From positions 1-20,616 of the forward strand of contig DATCKG010000066.1 of assembly GCA_036562385.1 (NCBI GenBank): a stretch of DNA of 20,616 nt, in the 5' to 3' direction. Numbering within the stretch: the first letter of the stretch is position 1; every line of letters starts with the position of its first letter. A program made the translations under genes and the position numbers. The notes beneath the pieces are model-generated. The model had not been told where the DNA came from, did not search any database, and saw only the letters and a list, made by a program, of their open reading frames with translations. Origin of the DNA: DATCKG01 sp036562385 (GTDB lineage: Bacteria; Bacillota; Sulfobacillia; Symbiobacteriales; Symbiobacteriaceae). Shown in pieces: positions 14,223 to 20,616 of the stretch.

Positions 14223-15077
14223 ATGAAGAAAACCTACAAGCTGATTGCTCTGGATATCGACGGCACGGTCCTGGGACGTCACTACCGGGTGGCCCCCGAG
14301 ACCAAGCGGGTCCTGGCCCAGGCCATGGCAAGGGGGGTACGGGTGACCCTGGCCACCGGGCGGGGATTCCCCGGTGCCCTGCCCGTGGCCCGGGAAATCG
14401 GCGCCAACGCGCCGCTGGTAACCCACGACGGTGCGTACGTCGCGGATCCCGCCACGGGAAAGGTTCTGTTCGAGCGGCGGATCGAGCTGCCGGTCGTCCG
14501 GACCGCGGTGGAGCTGCTGCAGCCGCTGGGCCTCTTCATCCACCTGCTGTATCCCGACTGTGTCGTCACCAACCAGCGCTTTCGGAACATCCGCTGGTCG
14601 CTGCTGCTTCCCCACAACTGGCCGGGCCTTCTGAGCATTCTGCAGGAGAATCGGGTTTACCGCCCGGTTTACGCCGCGGATCTCAGCCGCTACCTGCAGC
14701 AGCATCCGGTACCGGTGCCCAAGATCTACGTCTCCGGCCGGGCAGAAGCCATACAGGAAGGGCGCCGGCGGCTTGAGGCGGCTCTGGGAGAAGCGCTGCG
14801 GTGTACGCCGGCCGGTGCTGAAGCGCTGGAAGTGGTCTGCCGGGGCATCTCCAAGGCCACCGGGCTACGGATCCTGGCCGCCTACCTGGGGATCGGCATG
14901 GACGAAATCCTGGCCTGCGGGGATTCCCACAACGACCTGGAGATGCTCTCCGAAGTCGGCATGGGCGTGGCCATGGGCAACGCCCCCAAGGATGTGAAGC
15001 GGATCGCCCGCTTCGTCACCCTCAGCAATTTGGAAAACGGTGTGGCTCACGCCGTACGGCGCTTTGTGCTGAACTGA
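14223..15077 (+). CDS. Cof-type HAD phosphatase
   Basis: A 284-residue HAD-superfamily hydrolase of the Cof (type IIB) group, which removes phosphate from small metabolites such as sugar phosphates and FMN. Motif I is LDIDGT with the nucleophile Asp11 and acid/base Asp13. Motif II is the Thr of LATGRG. Motif IV is GDSHNDLEML, starting near Asp234, followed by GVAMGNAPKDVK. The large C2 cap lies between about residues 85 and 200. The start ATG 14223 has GGAAGGGAG upstream, though the spacing is long; the frame is open well upstream but only as an overlap of the thioredoxin gene. The substrate cannot be told from sequence. Confidence 0.9.
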   Translation: MKKTYKLIALDIDGTVLGRHYRVAPETKRVLAQAMARGVRVTLATGRGFPGALPVAREIGANAPLVTHDGAYVADPATGKVLFERRIELPVVRTAVELLQPLGLFIHLLYPDCVVTNQRFRNIRWSLLLPHNWPGLLSILQENRVYRPVYAADLSRYLQQHPVPVPKIYVSGRAEAIQEGRRRLEAALGEALRCTPAGAEALEVVCRGISKATGLRILAAYLGIGMDEILACGDSHNDLEMLSEVGMGVAMGNAPKDVKRIARFVTLSNLENGVAHAVRRFVLN

Positions 15078-15083
15078 GCAGAC

Positions 15084-15116
15084 CCACCGGGCAGGCTGCA
15101 GCCCGGTGGTCGTGTT
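15084..15116 (+). terminator. Terminator after the HAD phosphatase gene
   Basis: A perfect 9-bp stem CCACCGGGC/GCCCGGTGG (15084-15092 with 15101-15109, 8-nt loop) is followed by TCGTGTTTG. Confidence 0.7.
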
Positions 15117-15153
15117 TGTCCCCTGTTGAAGCCTTTTGGGGAAGGGCCTACCC

Positions 15154-15182
15154 TTTCGCCCGAGGCCGGTAGCCGGTAGAAT
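15154..15182 (+). promoter_or_regulatory. Possible promoter of the ynbB-like gene
   Basis: TAGAAT (15177-15182) matches the -10 consensus at 5 of 6 positions. The -35 at 17-nt spacing is poor (TTTCGC, 15154-15159). It lies between a terminator and the gene start, where a promoter is expected. Confidence 0.35.
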
Positions 15183-15239
15183 AGACAGGGACTGAATCGG
15201 CCACGGCAGGTGGCCCATGCGAAAGGACACGAGGCATCG

Positions 15240-16514
15240 ATGCAGGAGACGATTTGGCACGAACTACTGCCCGGCTGCCCACCTCGGTTGGCCGAGGCAG
15301 CGGACAAGGCCATGGAACAGGTGGCCCCTCTGTGGGCGCAGATCGACCGCCTGGTGCTCCGCAACCAGGCCAAGGTGCTGCGGGCCTTTCAGGAAGCAGG
15401 GGTGGGGGATGTCCACTTCGCCCCTTCCACCGGCTACGGGTACGGCGACGTCGGCAGGGAAAAGATCGAGGAAGTCTTTGCCCGTACGTTCCGGACCGAG
15501 GCAGCCCTCGTGCGGCTGCAGTTTGCGTCCGGTACCCACGCCATCGCCTGTGCTCTCTTCGGCGTGCTCCGGCCGGGAGACCGGCTGATTTCGGCGGCCG
15601 GGGCCCCATACGACACCTTGCTGACGGTGATCCGGGGCGCGCCAGGAAGTCTGGCGGAATGGGGCATCCGCTATGAGGAGGTACCGTTGCTGCCCGACGG
15701 CACCGTGGATCTGGAGCGAATCCAGGAACGGGTCCGTCAGCCGGACGCCCGGGTGCTCTTCATCCAGCGCTCCCGGGGCTACTCCCTGCGGCCGAGCCTG
15801 ACGGTGCAGGCCATCGGCCGGATCATCACGGCCGCCAAGGCGGCCAATCCCGCCATCGTCTGTGTGGTGGATAACTGCTATGGGGAGTTTACCCAGGCGC
15901 AGGAGCCTTCCGAGGTGGGAGCCGATCTCGTCTGCGGCTCGCTCATCAAGAACCCGGGAGGCGGCATCGCCCCTACCGGCGGGTACGTGGTGGGCCGGCG
16001 GGATTTGGTGGCGCTGGCAGCGGCGCGCCTGACCGCACCGGGAATCGCCGCGGAAGTGGGGGCCAGCCTGGGGATCAACCGGCTTTTCCTGCAGGGCTTT
16101 TTCCTGGCCCCTCATGTCACCGGCGAAGCGCTGAAAGGGGCCCAGTTTACCGCTGCCCTCTTCAGCAACCTCGGACTGAAGGTCATCCCTGCCTACGACG
16201 AGGAGCGTTCCGATCTGGTCCAAGCGGTGGAACTGGGTTCCGGCGAGGCCCTGGTGGCCTTTTGCGAGGCGGTACAGCGCTCCAGTCCGGTGGACGCCTA
16301 CGTCCGGCCTGAACCATGGGCGATGCCGGGGTACGACGACGCGGTGGTGATGGCAGCGGGCACCTTCATTCAGGGGTCCAGCATCGAACTTTCCGCCGAC
16401 GGCCCCATGCGCCCGCCTTTTGCGGCCTATTTCCAGGGAGGTCTGACCCGGGAACACGTCATCTACGCGGCGCTGAACGCAGCGAACGAACTGATGGCCC
16501 GCGGCATTCTTTAG
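15240..16514 (+). CDS. ynbB: YnbB-family PLP-dependent enzyme (methionine gamma-lyase / aluminium resistance family)
   Basis: A 424-residue fold-type I PLP enzyme of the family annotated as methionine gamma-lyase-related or aluminium resistance protein; B. subtilis YnbB has about the same length. The likely Schiff-base lysine is Lys237 in GSLIKNPGGGIAPTGGY, following VCVVDNCYGEF with the cofactor-contacting aspartate. The N-terminal FAPSTGYGYGDVGREKIEEVF and ASGTHAIACALFGVLRPGD are family hallmarks. The real substrate is unproven. The start ATG 15240 is chosen over GTG 15210 because GAGG lies 6-7 nt upstream and the resulting N terminus fits the family. In Bacillus ynbB precedes glnR-glnA; here DUF456 takes the place of glnR. 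Confidence 0.9.
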   Translation: MQETIWHELLPGCPPRLAEAADKAMEQVAPLWAQIDRLVLRNQAKVLRAFQEAGVGDVHFAPSTGYGYGDVGREKIEEVFARTFRTEAALVRLQFASGTHAIACALFGVLRPGDRLISAAGAPYDTLLTVIRGAPGSLAEWGIRYEEVPLLPDGTVDLERIQERVRQPDARVLFIQRSRGYSLRPSLTVQAIGRIITAAKAANPAIVCVVDNCYGEFTQAQEPSEVGADLVCGSLIKNPGGGIAPTGGYVVGRRDLVALAAARLTAPGIAAEVGASLGINRLFLQGFFLAPHVTGEALKGAQFTAALFSNLGLKVIPAYDEERSDLVQAVELGSGEALVAFCEAVQRSSPVDAYVRPEPWAMPGYDDAVVMAAGTFIQGSSIELSADGPMRPPFAAYFQGGLTREHVIYAALNAANELMARGIL

Positions 16515-16532
16515 GGCACGGGAAACCTTCCG

Positions 16533-16561
16533 GTGTGGCAGGGAAAGTTTCCCTGCCACAC
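16533..16561 (+). terminator. Perfect 13-bp hairpin before the DUF456 gene
   Basis: GTGTGGCAGGGAA (16533-16545) pairs perfectly with TTCCCTGCCACAC (16549-16561) around a 3-nt loop. There is no T tract afterwards, and the DUF456 Shine-Dalgarno follows 11 nt later. It could terminate ynbB transcription inefficiently, or act as a processing or regulatory element for the DUF456-glnA mRNA. Confidence 0.5.
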
Positions 16562-16586
16562 GTACATTACCTAGGAGGAATTGCGG

Positions 16587-17066
16587 ATGCACGTAGCGGC
16601 GTTTGTGATCGCCCTCCTGGCGATGCTGGTCGGTGTCGCGGGTACCTTCCTGCCGGGGCTTCCCGGCATCCCTCTCATTTGGCTGGCCATGCTGGGGTAT
16701 GGGTTGGTGGAAGGCTTTCAGGAGATCTCCTGGACCTTCCTCGGCGTAGCCCTGCTGGTGGTGATCCTCAGCCAGGTCGCCGAATACTATGCCCGGGCCC
16801 TGGGCGCCTCCAAGTTCGGAGCCAGCCGGGCTGGAGCGTGGGGGGCGGTCATCGGCTCGCTGGTAGGCCTGTTTTTCCTGCCCATCGGCCTGGTGGCCGG
16901 CCCGTTTCTGGGCGCGCTGGTGGCAGAACTGCTCACCGGCCGCAGGACGGACGAGGCGGTGCGAGCCGGCATCGGCAGCCTGCTGGGCGTGTTGGCATCG
17001 ATGGTGGTCAACGTCCTGGTGGCGCTGGGGCTGGTCATCGCCTTCGTGATTCAGGTGCTGTGGTGA
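16587..17066 (+). CDS. DUF456 family membrane protein
   Basis: A 159-residue protein with about four to five hydrophobic helices. It begins MHVAAFVIALLAMLVGVAGTF, continues with the conserved LPGLPGIPLIWLAMLGYG, and later has the glycine-rich GASRAGAWGAVIGSLVGLFF typical of DUF456 (PF04306). The function is unknown; the repeated Gly-rich helices look like a small helical membrane bundle. The start ATG 16587 lies 8 nt after AGGAGG (16573-16578). glnA starts 59 bp downstream with no terminator between, so the two genes are probably co-transcribed; a link with nitrogen metabolism is only suggested by position. Confidence 0.85.
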   Translation: MHVAAFVIALLAMLVGVAGTFLPGLPGIPLIWLAMLGYGLVEGFQEISWTFLGVALLVVILSQVAEYYARALGASKFGASRAGAWGAVIGSLVGLFFLPIGLVAGPFLGALVAELLTGRRTDEAVRAGIGSLLGVLASMVVNVLVALGLVIAFVIQVLW

Positions 17067-17125
17067 GGCAGCGGCGGGACGGTTCGTACTTCGTACCGTG
17101 GACGCCGTTCAGAGGAGGCTGAAGC

Positions 17126-18466
17126 ATGTTTCCCCGTCCCAAGACGAAAGAAGAGGTTATGAAATTAGTCCGGGACCTGAATGTCCACTTCATCCGACTG
17201 CAGTTTACCGACATCCTGGGCGTCATCAAGAATGTGGATATTCCCGCGCAGCAGTTGGAGAAGGCCCTGGACGGCGGGATTTTGTTTGACGGCGCTTCCA
17301 TCGAAGGGTTCGTCCGCATCGAAGAGTCAGATATGCTGCTGAAACCCGACCCTGCCACCTTTGCCGTCTTCCCCTGGCAGGAGCAGGGAGAGGGCGCCAC
17401 AGCCCGGTTGATCTGCGATGTCTATAACGCCGATGGAACGCCGTTCATCGGCGACCCCCGGGGCACCCTGAAGCGGGTCATGGCCCAGGCCGCCGAGATG
17501 GGTTTCACCATGATGGTAGGACCCGAACCGGAGTTTTTCCTCTTCCACCGGGAGCCGGACGGAAGGCCGTCGACCCGCACCACCGACCAGGCGTCCTATT
17601 TCGACCAGGGCCCCATGGACCGGGGCGAGGAGTGCCGGCGGGACTGCGTGCTGGCCCTTGAGAAAATGGGCTTTGAGATCGAAGCCTCCCACCACGAGGC
17701 GGCTCCGGGCCAGCATGAGATCGACTTCAAGTTCGCGGACGCGCTGCAGACCGCGGACAACATCGCGACCTTCCGGTTTGTGGTGCGGACCATCGCCCTG
17801 CAGCACGGGCTGCATGCCTCCTTCATGCCCAAACCCATCGTAGGGGTCAACGGCTCAGGGATGCACCTGCACCAGTCCCTCTTCCGGGGCAACGAGAACG
17901 CTTTCTACGATCCCAGCAAACCCTCGGGTCTCTCGGATATCTGCATGCATTACATCGCAGGCCTGCTGGCCCACGCCAAGGCCTTCACAGCCATCTGCAA
18001 TCCGCTGGTCAACTCGTACAAACGGCTGGTACCGGGCTATGAGGCGCCGGTCTACATCGCCTGGTCAGAGCGGAACCGGTCGCCCCTGGTGCGGATTCCG
18101 GCCCGCCGGGGTCTGTCCACCCGGGTGGAGCTCCGCAGCCCGGATCCGTCCTGCAATCCGTACCTGGCCCTGGCGGTCACCCTGGCTGCCGGACTGGACG
18201 GGATCCGGCGCAAGCTGACGCCTCCTGAGCCCGTCAACCGGAACATCTACCTCATGACGCCGGAGGAACGGGCCGCCGAGGGCATCGAAAGCCTTCCCAG
18301 CAGCCTGATCGAGGCCCTGCGGGAACTGGAGGCCGACGACGTGATCCGCGAGGCCCTGGGACCGCACATTTACCGGAGTTTCATGGAAGCCAAGCAGATC
18401 GAGTGGGACATCTACCGGAGCCAGGTCCATCAGTGGGAACTGGATCAGTACCTCTGGATCTTCTAG
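17126..18466 (+). CDS. glnA: Glutamine synthetase type I (GSI-alpha)
   Basis: A 446-residue enzyme that makes glutamine from glutamate, ammonia and ATP. Motifs seen in order are FDGASIEGF, the metal-site GPEPEFFLF, HHEAAPGQHEIDF, KPIVGVNGSGMHLHQSL, the NPLVNSYKRLVPGYEAPVY flap, and RVELRSPDPSCNPYLALA. GFVRIEESDM contains the arginine that mediates glutamine feedback inhibition in Bacillus GlnA. The short length and lack of the adenylylation loop make it the GSI-alpha form. ATG 17126 has GGAGG 7 nt upstream. Bacillus glnA is preceded by glnR, but no GlnR gene or good GlnR box is found here, so regulation must differ or act from elsewhere. Confidence 0.97.
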   Translation: MFPRPKTKEEVMKLVRDLNVHFIRLQFTDILGVIKNVDIPAQQLEKALDGGILFDGASIEGFVRIEESDMLLKPDPATFAVFPWQEQGEGATARLICDVYNADGTPFIGDPRGTLKRVMAQAAEMGFTMMVGPEPEFFLFHREPDGRPSTRTTDQASYFDQGPMDRGEECRRDCVLALEKMGFEIEASHHEAAPGQHEIDFKFADALQTADNIATFRFVVRTIALQHGLHASFMPKPIVGVNGSGMHLHQSLFRGNENAFYDPSKPSGLSDICMHYIAGLLAHAKAFTAICNPLVNSYKRLVPGYEAPVYIAWSERNRSPLVRIPARRGLSTRVELRSPDPSCNPYLALAVTLAAGLDGIRRKLTPPEPVNRNIYLMTPEERAAEGIESLPSSLIEALRELEADDVIREALGPHIYRSFMEAKQIEWDIYRSQVHQWELDQYLWIF

Positions 18467-18497
18467 CATGCAGGCCCAACTGCCAACAGAAGCGAAG

Positions 18498-18527
18498 CCC
18501 CCGCCGGCACCGATGCCGGCGGGGGTT
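18498..18527 (+). terminator. Terminator between convergent glnA and cimA
   Basis: A perfect 12-bp stem CCCCCGCCGGCA/TGCCGGCGGGGG (18498-18509 with 18514-18525, CCGA loop) is followed by TTC. It lies between converging genes and may serve both strands. Confidence 0.8.
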
Positions 18528-18550
18528 CATCGCGTATGGGGCCGGGGTCA

Positions 18551-20110
18551 TTAGTCGGCCGCAGGCTCCAGTTCCTTTTGCTGGATGAGGTAGTACGTGA
18601 GGCTATCGGCCAGCGCCTCCCAGGACGCGGCCAGGATGTTGTGGGAGACGCCCACGGTGCCCCAGGTCCGCTCGCCGTCCCCGGACTCGATCAGGACCCG
18701 GACCCGGGATTCGGTCCCCTGGGACCCCTCCAGAACCCGCACCTTGTAGTCCAGCAGCCGCACCCGGCGGACCGACGGATAGACCTCGGTCAGGGCCTTG
18801 CGCAGCGCCTGGTCCAGCGCATGGACCGGGCCCTTGCCCTCCGCGGCGGTATGTACAATCCGGTCGCCCACCCGCAGCTTGATGCTGGCCTCGCAGGTGT
18901 CCTGGCCGTCGGGGCCTACGGTGACCAGGGACCTGAGGCCCAGCAGCTCAAAAGGAGGGGGAGCCTGGCGGGTCAGCAGCTCCAGCGAGGCTTCCGCGCT
19001 CTCGTACTGGTAGCCCTGGTTCTCCCGTTCCTTCACCAGTTTCACCAAAGCAGCCGCCTGATCCCGGTCCAGTTCCTTGCCAAAGTGGTGCAGCACGTTG
19101 GACCGGCCGGACAGTTCCGAGACCAGCACACGGCGCTGGTTGCCCACGGCCTCAGGCGGGATGTGCTCATACATCACCGGGTCCTTCATCAGCGCGCTGA
19201 CATGCACCCCGGCCTTGTGCGCAAACGCGTTGCGCCCCACGTAGGGCTGGGCATCCCAGGGAGGCAGGTTCGCCAGCTCCGCCACAAAATGGCTCACGGC
19301 GGTCAGTTCCGGCAGTTTCTCCGGCGGCAGGCACGGCCGTCCCATTTTCAGCTGCAGATTGGGGATGATGGCGCAGAGGTTCGCGTTGCCGCACCGCTCG
19401 CCGTAGCCATTGATGGTTCCCTGAACCATGGTGGCGCCGGCCTCCACTGCGGCAAGGCTGACCGCCACCCCCAGACCGCTGTCGTCGTGAGCATGGATGC
19501 CCAGGCGGACACCCGGGAAGCGCTCGGCAACCCTCCGCACCCGCTCGAAGACATCCCGGGGAAGGGTGCCGCCGTTGGTGTCGCAGAGGACCAGCCAGTC
19601 CGCGCCGCCCTCCACCGCGGCCGCCAGCGTCGCCAGCGCGTACTCCGGGTTGGCCTTGAAGCCGTCGAAAAAGTGCTCGGCGTCGTAGACGACCTCACGG
19701 CCATGCTGCTTGAGGTAGGCCACCGTCTCCCGGATCATCCGCAGGTTTTCCTCCAAGGTGGTTCCCAGGGCGCCGGTGACGTGATAGTCCCAGCTCTTGC
19801 CGAAGATCGCCACCACGCTGGTCTCGGCCGCCAACAGAGCCGCGAGGGTCGCATCCTGATCCGGCCGCATGCCGACCCGACAGGTGCTGCTGAAGGCCAC
19901 TGCCTTGGCGTTGGGCAGCGGATTCTGCCTCAGCAGCGTGAAGAACTCCTCGTCCTTCGGATTGGAACCAGGCCACCCTCCCTCGATATAGGGAATCCCC
20001 AGCGCATCCAGCCGCCGGGCAATCCGCAGCTTGTCCTGGCTGGTGTATGAGATGCCGGCCCGCTGTGCGCCATCCCGTAAGGTTGTGTCATATAAGACCA
20101 CTGGTTGCAT
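18551..20110 (-). CDS. cimA: (R)-citramalate synthase
   Basis: A 519-residue enzyme that condenses pyruvate and acetyl-CoA to (R)-citramalate, the first step of the threonine-independent route to 2-oxobutyrate and isoleucine. The HMGL-like TIM barrel begins LYDTTLRDGAQ (Arg12, Asp13). The metal-binding HAHDDSGLG starts at His206, and GTINGYGERCGNANL follows. The substrate-pocket region IEGGWPGSNPKDEEFF is the form seen in CimA rather than LeuA or homocitrate synthase. The C-terminal 130 or so residues form the LeuA-type allosteric dimer domain, where isoleucine binds in known CimA. GGGGAGG upstream has a long spacing (12 nt). The isoleucine T-box leader supports the citramalate assignment. 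Confidence 0.93.
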   Translation of the reverse strand: MQPVVLYDTTLRDGAQRAGISYTSQDKLRIARRLDALGIPYIEGGWPGSNPKDEEFFTLLRQNPLPNAKAVAFSSTCRVGMRPDQDATLAALLAAETSVVAIFGKSWDYHVTGALGTTLEENLRMIRETVAYLKQHGREVVYDAEHFFDGFKANPEYALATLAAAVEGGADWLVLCDTNGGTLPRDVFERVRRVAERFPGVRLGIHAHDDSGLGVAVSLAAVEAGATMVQGTINGYGERCGNANLCAIIPNLQLKMGRPCLPPEKLPELTAVSHFVAELANLPPWDAQPYVGRNAFAHKAGVHVSALMKDPVMYEHIPPEAVGNQRRVLVSELSGRSNVLHHFGKELDRDQAAALVKLVKERENQGYQYESAEASLELLTRQAPPPFELLGLRSLVTVGPDGQDTCEASIKLRVGDRIVHTAAEGKGPVHALDQALRKALTEVYPSVRRVRLLDYKVRVLEGSQGTESRVRVLIESGDGERTWGTVGVSHNILAASWEALADSLTYYLIQQKELEPAAD

Positions 20111-20133
20111 GAATGGGCTCTACCTCCCCGCAG

Positions 20134-20186
20134 AAACACAGAAATAGGTCAGCCCCCGTCCCTCATTGGGACGGGGGCCTGCTGAC
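20134..20186 (-). terminator. T-box terminator of the cimA leader
   Basis: On the minus strand GCCCCCGTCCC pairs with GGGACGGGGGC (20152-20162 with 20168-20178), extended by GTCA/TGAC (20183-20186 with 20148-20151). A T-rich stretch CTATTTCTGTGTTT follows. The alternative antiterminator pairs TTGGG (20205-20209) with CCCAA (20166-20170). Confidence 0.85.
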
Positions 20187-20441
20187 GCGACCACCGCGGT
20201 ACCACCCAACTTGCGGCCAATGACGGCCGCCACCTCTGTCCGGGTACCAACATACCCGGCTCCCCGTAACGGAGGAGAACCGGCCACGCCTATCCCGCAG
20301 GAGTCGGGTGGCAGCTCCGAGGGGATTTTCGCCGGGGTGCACAGGCGGAACTTCCAGCCACTGGCCGTGCCAGGGTTCCGCTCTCTGGACAGGCAGGTCC
20401 CGGTTACTCGCCCTCTTCATCGCCGATGACTTGCTGTATTG
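20134..20441 (-). promoter_or_regulatory. T-box riboswitch leader of cimA, predicted isoleucine (AUC) specifier
   Basis: The leader of about 300 nt has the conserved T-box core GGGTGGTACCGCGG (plus-strand 20194-20207). Its UGGU bulge would pair with an ACCA tRNA end, so the discriminator is A, as in tRNA-Ile. Stem I is recognisable: GAGGG (20411-20415) pairs with CCCTC (20319-20323), CCGGG pairs with CCCGG, and the AGTA loop-E sequence (20405-20408) faces the specifier loop CGAAAATC. Reading AUC at 20324-20326 gives isoleucine. A Stem III hairpin, GCGGCC/GGCCGC (20213-20230), lies just 5' of the T-box. Uncharged tRNA-Ile should favour antitermination and cimA expression. Confidence 0.9.
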
Positions 20442-20447
20442 TCATAG

Positions 20448-20476
20448 ACTTTACCCAGCCAGAACGGATCTGTCAA
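20448..20476 (-). promoter_or_regulatory. Sigma-A promoter of the T-box-cimA transcript
   Basis: On the minus strand TTGACA (plus 20471-20476, a perfect -35), a 17-nt spacer, then TAAAGT (plus 20448-20453, 4 of 6). Transcription would start near 20441, just before Stem I of the T-box. Confidence 0.8.
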
Positions 20477-20530
20477 GAGCGAACTGTCATGAAGTCGCGG
20501 CGACCCTTGCTTCCCGACGACCGGGGTCTT

Positions 20531-20570
20531 ACAAAAACAGAACAGGCCCGGTGGATTTCCACCGAACCTG
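20531..20570 (-). terminator. Terminator of a minus-strand gene entering from the right
   Basis: On the minus strand a 12-bp stem (plus 20543-20554 with 20559-20570, two G-T pairs, 4-nt loop) is followed by TTCTGTTTTTG, a good Rho-independent signal. Confidence 0.8.
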
Positions 20571-20595
20571 CCGGGGTGCCGGAAAAGGCTTTCCA

Positions 20596-20616
20596 TCAGT
20601 TGATCCGCCGGATCAG
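20596..20616 (-). CDS. Possible C-terminal end of an upstream minus-strand gene
   Basis: One minus-strand frame reads LIRRIN and then TGA (20596-20598), 26 bp before the terminator hairpin at 20531-20570. A terminator here requires a gene arriving from the right, and this frame is the most natural end for it, but six residues cannot identify a family. Another minus frame stays open past the hairpin and is less likely. Confidence 0.3.
   Translation of the reverse strand: MIRRIN

Noticed and set aside
17080..17103. Inverted repeat ACGGT...ACCGT and the TTCGTAC direct repeat before glnA, considered as a GlnR-type operator
   Set aside because: It does not match the TGTNAN7TNACA GlnR/TnrA site and the arms are only 5 bp, so chance is a sufficient explanation.
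18536..20050. 504-codon plus-strand open frame
   Set aside because: It is antisense to cimA, with no family resemblance and a composition typical of shadow frames.

Overview
The window is GC-rich and densely coded. It uses many GTG and TTG start codons and has strong AGGAGG-type ribosome binding sites. The gene set points to a GC-rich, spore-forming Firmicute: a YmcA-type protein after miaB, mutS, mutL-miaA-hfq, a SpoVK-like AAA ATPase, a YnbB-family PLP enzyme, and glnA of the Bacillus type. This order matches the Bacillus subtilis segment miaB-ymcA-cotE-mutS-mutL ... miaA-hfq ... spoVK-hflX-ynbB-glnR-glnA. Here cotE, hflX and glnR are missing and other genes sit in their places. Symbiobacterium or a relative is my best guess; this is inference, since no rRNA is present.

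Layout. Positions 1-713 hold the 3' end of miaB, a YmcA/YlbF-family gene and a terminator. Positions 768-4686 hold an MFS transporter and mutS. A DUF815 ATPase (4780-5976, minus) converges on mutS, with terminator hairpins between them. It diverges from a small membrane-anchored coiled-coil protein of unknown function (6177-6656), which has a recognisable promoter. Then follow mutL, miaA and hfq (6726-9871), with mutL and miaA overlapping by 4 bp. A SpoVK-like ATPase (9980-11017, minus) is divergent from an aldehyde dehydrogenase. That gene has no ATG, GTG or TTG where translation must begin; an ATC codon lies behind a perfect Shine-Dalgarno sequence.

Positions 12600-14163 form a thiol-redox cluster: a 2-Cys peroxiredoxin, a TlpA-like CxxC protein and a thioredoxin. 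The peroxiredoxin leader can fold so that its ribosome binding site is buried in a 13-bp stem. A Cof-type HAD phosphatase, the YnbB-family enzyme, a DUF456 membrane protein and glnA follow (14223-18466). Last, on the minus strand, is (R)-citramalate synthase (cimA). It is preceded by a full T-box leader whose specifier reads AUC (isoleucine) and by a good sigma-A promoter. At the right edge are a minus-strand terminator and probably the last codons of another gene.

Functionally the region combines DNA mismatch repair (mutS, mutL), tRNA A37 modification (miaB, miaA), RNA-based control (hfq, T-box), thiol redox defence, nitrogen assimilation (glnA) and isoleucine synthesis through citramalate. 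Most of it is housekeeping. I see no clear defence island, mobile element, CRISPR array, tRNA or rRNA. The points most worth a second look are the peroxiredoxin leader, the ATC-start aldehyde dehydrogenase, and the DUF815/coiled-coil gene pair that splits mutS from mutL.
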